From: Glaciecola sp.
GTDB lineage: Bacteria; Pseudomonadota; Gammaproteobacteria; Enterobacterales; Alteromonadaceae
DNA: 64,000 nucleotides
Direction: 5' to 3'
Assembly: GCA_018623155.1 (NCBI GenBank)
Contig: JAAZVZ010000008.1
Coordinates: forward strand, 45,851 to 109,850
Part shown: positions 58,628 through 64,000 of the stretch, in pieces
Layout: every line of letters starts with the position of its first letter
How positions within the stretch are numbered: the first letter of the stretch is position 1
Translations under genes and position numbers: made by a program
Notes under the pieces: model-generated
Databases searched by the model: none
The model's input: only the letters and a program-made list of their open reading frames with translations
Told to the model about the DNA's origin: nothing

Positions 58628-59140
58628 TTAGTTGGCTTTACTCACTCGATCAATTACTTTTTGTGAAATATCAAATTCAGGTTTTGCATACACTGCTGAA
58701 CCAGCTTGTAATACCATGTCATATTCTTCGGCAATCGCAATTGCATCAATCGCTTGCTTAACCAAACCAAGAAGTTTGGTTTGCTCTTGTTGCTGACGAG
58801 CTTGGATCTGTTGTTGTAGAGGATTAGCACGTTGCTGCAACTCAGTTTGGATAGCCTTAATTTTTTCTTGTGATTCGGCTTTTTGTGCGTCAGACATGGT
58901 TGGACCGTCACGACGTAATTTTTCAGCTTCAAATTGACCGTCACTGCGTAGTTTATCTAATTCAGCTAGTTTTGGTTGAAATTCTTCGTTAATGCTTTGA
59001 ACAACCGCTTGAGTCTGAGGAAGTGCCTGTAAAACACCTTGCACGTCGACCACCGCAATTTTTTGCGCAAGTGCATTTGAACTGATGAGGGCCGTTGCAA
59101 TAACCGCGACCTTGATAAATGACTGTGATAATAGTTTCAA
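58628..59140 (-). CDS. skp: Periplasmic chaperone Skp (OmpH)
   Basis: The 170-residue precursor has a signal peptide ending ALAQ and a body starting KIAVVDVQGVLQALPQ, then a long charged coiled coil (about 50-130) that forms the tentacles of the trimer. Skp carries unfolded outer-membrane proteins across the periplasm to BamA, its upstream neighbour. Confidence 0.94.
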   Translation of the reverse strand: MKLLSQSFIKVAVIATALISSNALAQKIAVVDVQGVLQALPQTQAVVQSINEEFQPKLAELDKLRSDGQFEAEKLRRDGPTMSDAQKAESQEKIKAIQTELQQRANPLQQQIQARQQQEQTKLLGLVKQAIDAIAIAEEYDMVLQAGSAVYAKPEFDISQKVIDRVSKAN

Positions 59141-59174
59141 AAGAGACTCCTAGTATTTTGACTATATTTTATAA

Positions 59175-61655
59175 TTAGAATGTTTGACCAATATTAAAAG
59201 TAAAGAACTTCGCATCGTCACCCGGGCGTTCTTTTAAAGCTCTTGAAAAGCTAAACACTAATGGGCCCATCGGTGAAATCCATTGTACAGATAAACCCGC
59301 CGAGCTTCTATACTCTTTCCAATCACTGTAATCAGCAATGGGGTCACTGTTCGCACCAATACTCAAATCTTCATATTGACTGTAATCGAATTCTGTATCC
59401 CACACATTACCCACATCAAAAAACAAACTTGTTCTTACAGAACGGTCAAACTCTGTGTCGACAAATGGGGTAGGCACAATCAATTCTAAGCCTGCCAGCG
59501 CCATCGCGTTACCACCTAAACTTCTGCGTGAAATGAATAAGATGTCATTGGCTGGGTCGGTTGGAATACGATTGCCTTCAGGTGTGGTAATAAAGGCATT
59601 CGACGAGCGTTGAATACCTCTAGGACCAACAGTATTGTTTTCGAAGCCACGTAAGGTATCCGAACCACCCGCAGTAAAGTTTTCTGTAAATGGAAGAATT
59701 TGCTGTACGCCATCGACGTCACTATAGCCATTACCATACCCTAATCGAGCTCGAGCTAATACTGTCCAACGCTGATTACGAGTGAGCGGGAAATAGAACT
59801 TAGTATCTAAAATTGTTTTAAAGTATTTTACGTCAGAGTTAGGCGTTGTCACACTAAAGGATGCACGCTGTGACGAACCATCTGATGGAAAAACACCGCG
59901 GTTTAAAGTATTTCTGAGCCAAGAAACAGAAGCTTGTAAACTGTCATATTTGATAGGGGCATCTGGATCATTGATGTCTTCAAATTGCGAATAAAAACGG
60001 TCCGTTTGCTCGTAACTAGATCGGTTGAACAGTTCAACATTAGCATAGGTCAAACCAAAATTGATGCGATTCACTGCATTGATCGGGTAGCCAAGATTTG
60101 CACCAATCGCAAATTGTTTGGAATTGTAGCTAACGACATTGAAATCAGAACCGTCAAACTCCGAGTAACTGATGGTGCCCCCTAATGAAATCCCATCAAT
60201 GGTAAAATAAGGGTCTGTATAGTTTAACGCAATAGATTGCTGATAAGAGACAGTGTTAATGTTGACGCCAACGCGTTTACCTGTGCCTAAGAAATTATCT
60301 TGTTGAATACCCGCTTGTAAACTGAGTTTCGTGCGATCCCCATAACCGATACCAGCATTGAATGAGCCTGCAGGCTGTTCTTTAACGGAAAAATTCACAT
60401 CAACTTGATCATCTTGTCCAGGCAAGCGCACTGTATCAAATTCAACCTCTTCCATATAAGTTAAACGAGAAAGTTGATTCTTGGATACTTCAAGTGATTG
60501 ATTAGAAAGCCATGCGCCTTCCATTTGCGTAACGTTTTGACGTAATACCTCGTCGGCAGTCACGATGTTTCCGTCAAAATTAATACGGCGCACATAAATG
60601 CGTTTACCTGGATCAACTGATACCGTAAGTTTTACTGTATTATCATCATCATTGATTTCAGGAATCGTGGTCACGTTGGGATATGCATAACCAAAGCGAC
60701 CCAAGAATTTGCTGACAAACTCTTCCGCATAAGTAACCTGTGCTTGGTTGTACAAGATATCTTTACGCAAAGGAAGAAAGGCTTTCAAATATTCTTCTTG
60801 GCCAATCAATTCACCAATGATATCAACCTCTGATACCGTATACTTCTCACCCTCACTCACATTTAAGGTGATGTAAATACCGTCTTTCTCAGGCGTCATA
60901 GCAACTTGAGTAGAATCAATTGAAAAGCGTAAATAGCCCCGGTCCATGTAGTAACTGGTGATGGTTTCCATATCAGAAGACAGCGTTTGCTTCTGATAAC
61001 GAGTTTCAGCCATAAAGTTCCACCAGGGTGCTCCAAACTGTAACTCCATCTGGTCAAAAAGTTCTTTATCCGAGAAGACCTCGTTACCCACAATATTGAT
61101 CTGCTTGATCTTGGCGGCATCGCCCTCTTCAAACAATACCTTTAAATCAACACGATTACGGGGTAACGGGGTGATGATTGCACTAACGTCGGCAGTGTAT
61201 TTACCGATGCTGTAATAGAAGTCTTTGAGGCCGTTTTCAATCGAAGTCAACACAGTTTTATCCAGTGGCTCACCCACTATGATATTAGAGCTTTGCAAAC
61301 TTTCTTGTAATTGTTCATCTTTGATGTCGTCATTGCCTTCAAAGATAATATTGGAGATGGTTGGACGCTCCTTAACCACAATTAAGAGCGTATTATCATC
61401 CCGCAGAACTTCTATATTTTCGAAGTGTGTAGAAGAATACAAAGAACGAATAAGTTGCGTTACGCGAAACGGCGTAATGCGGTCACCAACTTGAACCGGA
61501 ACATAGGTGAGCGCTGCACCTAACGCAACGCGTTGCAAGCCTTGAATACGAATATCATCAATGATGAACTCATTAGCATTGTTGCTCGACTGAGCCATGG
61601 CAATCTGACTGAAAAATACTAAGGCGATTGCACTGAAAAAATGTCTACACTTCAT
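59175..61655 (-). CDS. bamA: Outer membrane protein assembly factor BamA
   Basis: The 826-residue precursor has a signal peptide ending AMAQ, five POTRA domains (about 28-430) and a C-terminal 16-strand barrel of the Omp85 family, with the loop-6 motif LRGFENNTVGPRG and a terminal aromatic residue (NIGQTF). It folds and inserts outer-membrane beta-barrels and is essential. Confidence 0.97.
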   Translation of the reverse strand: MKCRHFFSAIALVFFSQIAMAQSSNNANEFIIDDIRIQGLQRVALGAALTYVPVQVGDRITPFRVTQLIRSLYSSTHFENIEVLRDDNTLLIVVKERPTISNIIFEGNDDIKDEQLQESLQSSNIIVGEPLDKTVLTSIENGLKDFYYSIGKYTADVSAIITPLPRNRVDLKVLFEEGDAAKIKQINIVGNEVFSDKELFDQMELQFGAPWWNFMAETRYQKQTLSSDMETITSYYMDRGYLRFSIDSTQVAMTPEKDGIYITLNVSEGEKYTVSEVDIIGELIGQEEYLKAFLPLRKDILYNQAQVTYAEEFVSKFLGRFGYAYPNVTTIPEINDDDNTVKLTVSVDPGKRIYVRRINFDGNIVTADEVLRQNVTQMEGAWLSNQSLEVSKNQLSRLTYMEEVEFDTVRLPGQDDQVDVNFSVKEQPAGSFNAGIGYGDRTKLSLQAGIQQDNFLGTGKRVGVNINTVSYQQSIALNYTDPYFTIDGISLGGTISYSEFDGSDFNVVSYNSKQFAIGANLGYPINAVNRINFGLTYANVELFNRSSYEQTDRFYSQFEDINDPDAPIKYDSLQASVSWLRNTLNRGVFPSDGSSQRASFSVTTPNSDVKYFKTILDTKFYFPLTRNQRWTVLARARLGYGNGYSDVDGVQQILPFTENFTAGGSDTLRGFENNTVGPRGIQRSSNAFITTPEGNRIPTDPANDILFISRRSLGGNAMALAGLELIVPTPFVDTEFDRSVRTSLFFDVGNVWDTEFDYSQYEDLSIGANSDPIADYSDWKEYRSSAGLSVQWISPMGPLVFSFSRALKERPGDDAKFFTFNIGQTF

Positions 61656-61718
61656 TAACTGTTATTCTTCCTAGACGAATTATTGTTATTGTATGGAATT
61701 GCGTGACCAAGCGCAAAA

Positions 61719-63068
61719 TTATGTCAGTCGCATGATGTCATTAAAGATGGCAATTGACATAAATGTGAATAATATCGCTGCACCAACCCGCAAGCATTTC
61801 TCTTGAGTCTCTTCGGACAATGGCTTTCCACGTAGCCATTCAATGATGAAGAACATCAAGTGCCCACCATCTAACATAGGTAATGGCAGCAAGTTCAAAA
61901 TTCCTAAGTTCACACTGATTAGAGCTAAAAAGCTCAAAAAGTACACAAAACCGATACTGGCACTGGCTCCTGCACCTTGTGCAATGCCAACAGGACCACT
62001 TAATGATTCAACCGCCACATCCCCGGTGAACAATTTACCAAGCATCGATGCACTCAAACTCATAAGCCTATCTGTTCGCTCAATCCCAGCGACAATTGCA
62101 TCGGTAAAGCCATACTGCTTCGTTAACACATAGTCACTGCGTTCACCATCTAGTGTTGGGCTCACTCCCAATAAACCTATAGCGCCTTGCGGTGTATCTC
62201 GACGATCCAGTATGGCATCCAGTTCATATAAAACGGAATTTCGTTCTATAGTGAGTGTCACGCTCTGTCCTGGACGCTCTTTGATCATTGCAACTGTTTG
62301 TTCCCAATTGTCTAAAAGAGTTCCATCTATTTTAAGAATTTTATCACCTTGTTTGAGGCCTGCCTTTGCAGCCGCAGAGTTAGGAGCAATTGCACTAATG
62401 ATGTTTAGTACCTTTGGTTGAGCAGGATTTATACCGAATTGGGTCAATGGCATAATTTCCGTATCATCAAGACGCCATTGATTAAGTTTGACTCGATAGG
62501 TTTGTTCTACTCCATCATGAGCAATGACCATCGTTAAATTATCATGTCCTAACGTCGCAAGTAACTCGTAATTAACCGCCTGCCAATCTAATGTTTCGTG
62601 ATTGTTTATGGAGATAATTTCACCATAGTTTGGCAGGTTTGCTTGAGCAGCAATTGAATTGGCGGTGATTTCGCCTATCTTGGGTTTTAATACGGACACT
62701 CCAAGCATAAACATGAACGCTAACACCAGTACCGCAAAAATAAAGTTGACCATGGGGCCAGCAGAAACAATGGCAAAGCGCTGCCAAACGGATTTTTGAT
62801 TAAACGAATCGTGAAGTTGTTCTGGTGCTACGCTATCCACACGGTCGTCCAGCATTTTGACATAACCGCCTAACGGAATGGCCGCAACAGCAAACTCGGT
62901 CCCATGCCTGTCATAACGTGACCAAATGACTTTGCCAAAGCCTATCGAAAAACGAAGAACCTTAACGCCGCACCATCGAGCAACAATAAAATGCCCCCAC
63001 TCATGCACTGCAACCAAGATACCTAAAGCAACGATAAAAGAGGCAATATTCCAAATAATATCTAACAT
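61719..63068 (-). CDS. rseP: Sigma-E pathway site-2 protease RseP
   Basis: RseP cleaves RseA within the inner membrane to release sigma-E during envelope stress. The 449-residue protein has the zinc motif HEWGH (22-26), two PDZ domains (about 115-310), and the third metal ligand in [13 protein letters not shown] near residue 395. Four membrane segments are visible. It overlaps dxr by seven bases. Confidence 0.97.
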   Translation of the reverse strand: MLDIIWNIASFIVALGILVAVHEWGHFIVARWCGVKVLRFSIGFGKVIWSRYDRHGTEFAVAAIPLGGYVKMLDDRVDSVAPEQLHDSFNQKSVWQRFAIVSAGPMVNFIFAVLVLAFMFMLGVSVLKPKIGEITANSIAAQANLPNYGEIISINNHETLDWQAVNYELLATLGHDNLTMVIAHDGVEQTYRVKLNQWRLDDTEIMPLTQFGINPAQPKVLNIISAIAPNSAAAKAGLKQGDKILKIDGTLLDNWEQTVAMIKERPGQSVTLTIERNSVLYELDAILDRRDTPQGAIGLLGVSPTLDGERSDYVLTKQYGFTDAIVAGIERTDRLMSLSASMLGKLFTGDVAVESLSGPVGIAQGAGASASIGFVYFLSFLALISVNLGILNLLPLPMLDGGHLMFFIIEWLRGKPLSEETQEKCLRVGAAILFTFMSIAIFNDIMRLT

Positions 63069-64000
63069 CTAGATAACCTTTGTACCGCCTCAGTGGCAAA
63101 TAATCGAGCCTCTCGATCTTGTGCGATGACCTCATCTAGCGTGTGTGCAACCATTTGAGGCGCCTTGCTCAAGACTTGTTCGTTGACTCGTGTAATATCA
63201 GAAAAACTAATTTTTCGATGCAAAAATGCAGCGACTGCGATTTCATTGCTTGCATTAACAAACGTACACGCAGTTTGTCCTTGCTGAGCAGCTTCAAGGG
63301 TCAAATACAGATTTGGATAGCGCTCTTGACAAGGTGTTGCAAACGTAAAGTTGTTCAGCTTAGAAAAATCCAGTGGCTCAACCCCAGACTCGATTCGTTC
63401 AGGAAAGGCTAGAGCATGGGCGATAGGGGTGCGCATATCAGGGTTGCCCATTTGCGCGATCACCGAACCATCACAGTATTGCACCATAGAATGGATGACT
63501 GATTGAGGGTGTAATACAATTTGAATATCGTTATTCTGTAAACCAAATAACCATTTGGCCTCGATAAACTCTAACCCTTTGTTCATCATAGTAGCCGAGT
63601 CTACTGAGATTTTTTGTCCCATATCCCAATTGGGGTGAGCACAAGCTTGCTCTGGCGTAATCGAGTCAAAGCTATCCAACCCTCGAGTCAGAAAGGGCCC
63701 ACCAGAACCTGTGAGTAATATTTTGTGAATACCGCTACTCGCCAACTCACCGTAAGTGTAATCGTCAGGTAAGCACTGAAATATTGCATTGTGTTCACTA
63801 TCAATGGGTAAAATCGTTGCTCCCGATTGCGCAGCGGCGTCCATTAATAATGCACCGGACATAACCAACGATTCTTTATTTGCCAACAGTAACGTTTTAC
63901 CAGCTTGCACTGCGGCCATGCTGGTACTAAGGCCAGCACCACCAACAATCGCAGCCATAACTTTTGTCACAGCATGATGTTGTACGGCATCTATCGCAGC
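63062..64000 (-). CDS. dxr: 1-deoxy-D-xylulose 5-phosphate reductoisomerase, C-terminal part
   Basis: The gene runs off the right edge; about 312 C-terminal residues are visible, compared with about 398 in the family, so the N-terminal NADPH-binding part lies outside. Visible signatures are [30 protein letters not shown] and the metal-binding end of [14 protein letters not shown]. It commits DXP to the MEP isoprenoid pathway. Confidence 0.96.
   Translation of the reverse strand, partial: AAIDAVQHHAVTKVMAAIVGGAGLSTSMAAVQAGKTLLLANKESLVMSGALLMDAAAQSGATILPIDSEHNAIFQCLPDDYTYGELASSGIHKILLTGSGGPFLTRGLDSFDSITPEQACAHPNWDMGQKISVDSATMMNKGLEFIEAKWLFGLQNNDIQIVLHPQSVIHSMVQYCDGSVIAQMGNPDMRTPIAHALAFPERIESGVEPLDFSKLNNFTFATPCQERYPNLYLTLEAAQQGQTACTFVNASNEIAVAAFLHRKISFSDITRVNEQVLSKAPQMVAHTLDEVIAQDREARLFATEAVQRLSRC

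Noticed and set aside
1..64000. CRISPR arrays, insertion sequences, prophage, integron or toxin-antitoxin systems
   Set aside because: No regularly spaced repeats, transposase or integrase motifs, or terminal inverted repeats with target duplications were seen; nearly all of the space is core genes.

Overview
The window looks like a chromosomal segment of a marine gammaproteobacterium of the Alteromonadales (Alteromonadaceae-like). The evidence is moderate-to-low GC, gammaproteobacterial gene orders (yoaA-tsaB, aspS-nudB-ruvCAB-ybgC-tol-pal-cpoB-tRNA-Lys-nadA, pheA converging on tyrA-aroF, dxr-rseP-bamA-skp-fabZ-lpxAB-rnhB-dnaE-accA-tilS), a Mrp-type Na+/H+ antiporter operon as in marine bacteria, and an FlrA/FleQ-type activator. 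Genus is not determinable by eye. No phage, insertion sequence, integron, CRISPR array or toxin-antitoxin module was seen. The window is almost entirely core genome, so the unusual points are small.

Layout. 1-5.2 kb: 5' end of tsaB, yoaA helicase, a small lipoprotein, a TauE/SafE permease, a DUF2244 membrane protein and a saccharopine-dehydrogenase-like reductase. 5.2-6.4 kb: three small unrecognised genes. 6.4-13.6 kb: histidine biosynthesis, with a promoter, a His-rich leader peptide and an attenuator before hisGDCBH; then two unrelated reverse-strand genes (an alkyltransferase-like protein and a methyltransferase); then hisA alone with its own promoter. hisF and hisIE are absent. 13.6-19.5 kb: Mrp antiporter operon with fused MrpA-MrpB. 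19.7-31 kb: nadA, two tandem tRNA-Lys genes, cpoB-pal-tolBARQ-ybgC, a probable small RNA, ruvBAC, nudB and aspS. 31-34.8 kb: FbpABC-type ferric iron ABC transporter with a Fur-box-like site. 34.8-41.4 kb: yciH, pheA, tyrA-aroF (with a TyrR-box-like site), an orphan FlrA-type regulator and smrA. 41.4-51.9 kb: a 32-residue membrane microprotein candidate, purL, mltF, a basic 53-residue protein candidate, tadA, a CPA2 antiporter, tilS and accA. 52-64 kb: dnaE, rnhB, lpxB, lpxA, fabZ, skp, bamA, rseP and the 3' part of dxr.

How the genes work together. The 52-64 kb block builds and guards the outer membrane: LpxA/LpxB make lipid A precursors, FabZ feeds acyl chains, Skp and BamA assemble outer-membrane proteins, and RseP is the sigma-E site-2 protease. 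tol-pal links the envelope layers at division. lpxD, which normally sits between skp and fabZ, is missing. The aromatic block splits chorismate between phenylalanine (PheA) and tyrosine (TyrA) with AroF as the entry enzyme.

The best leads for something not yet described are: a 100-nt intergenic RNA at about 26367-26465 with a consensus -10 box and a strong intrinsic terminator; the lpxD gap; the broken histidine operon; and three to five small protein genes without recognisable family.
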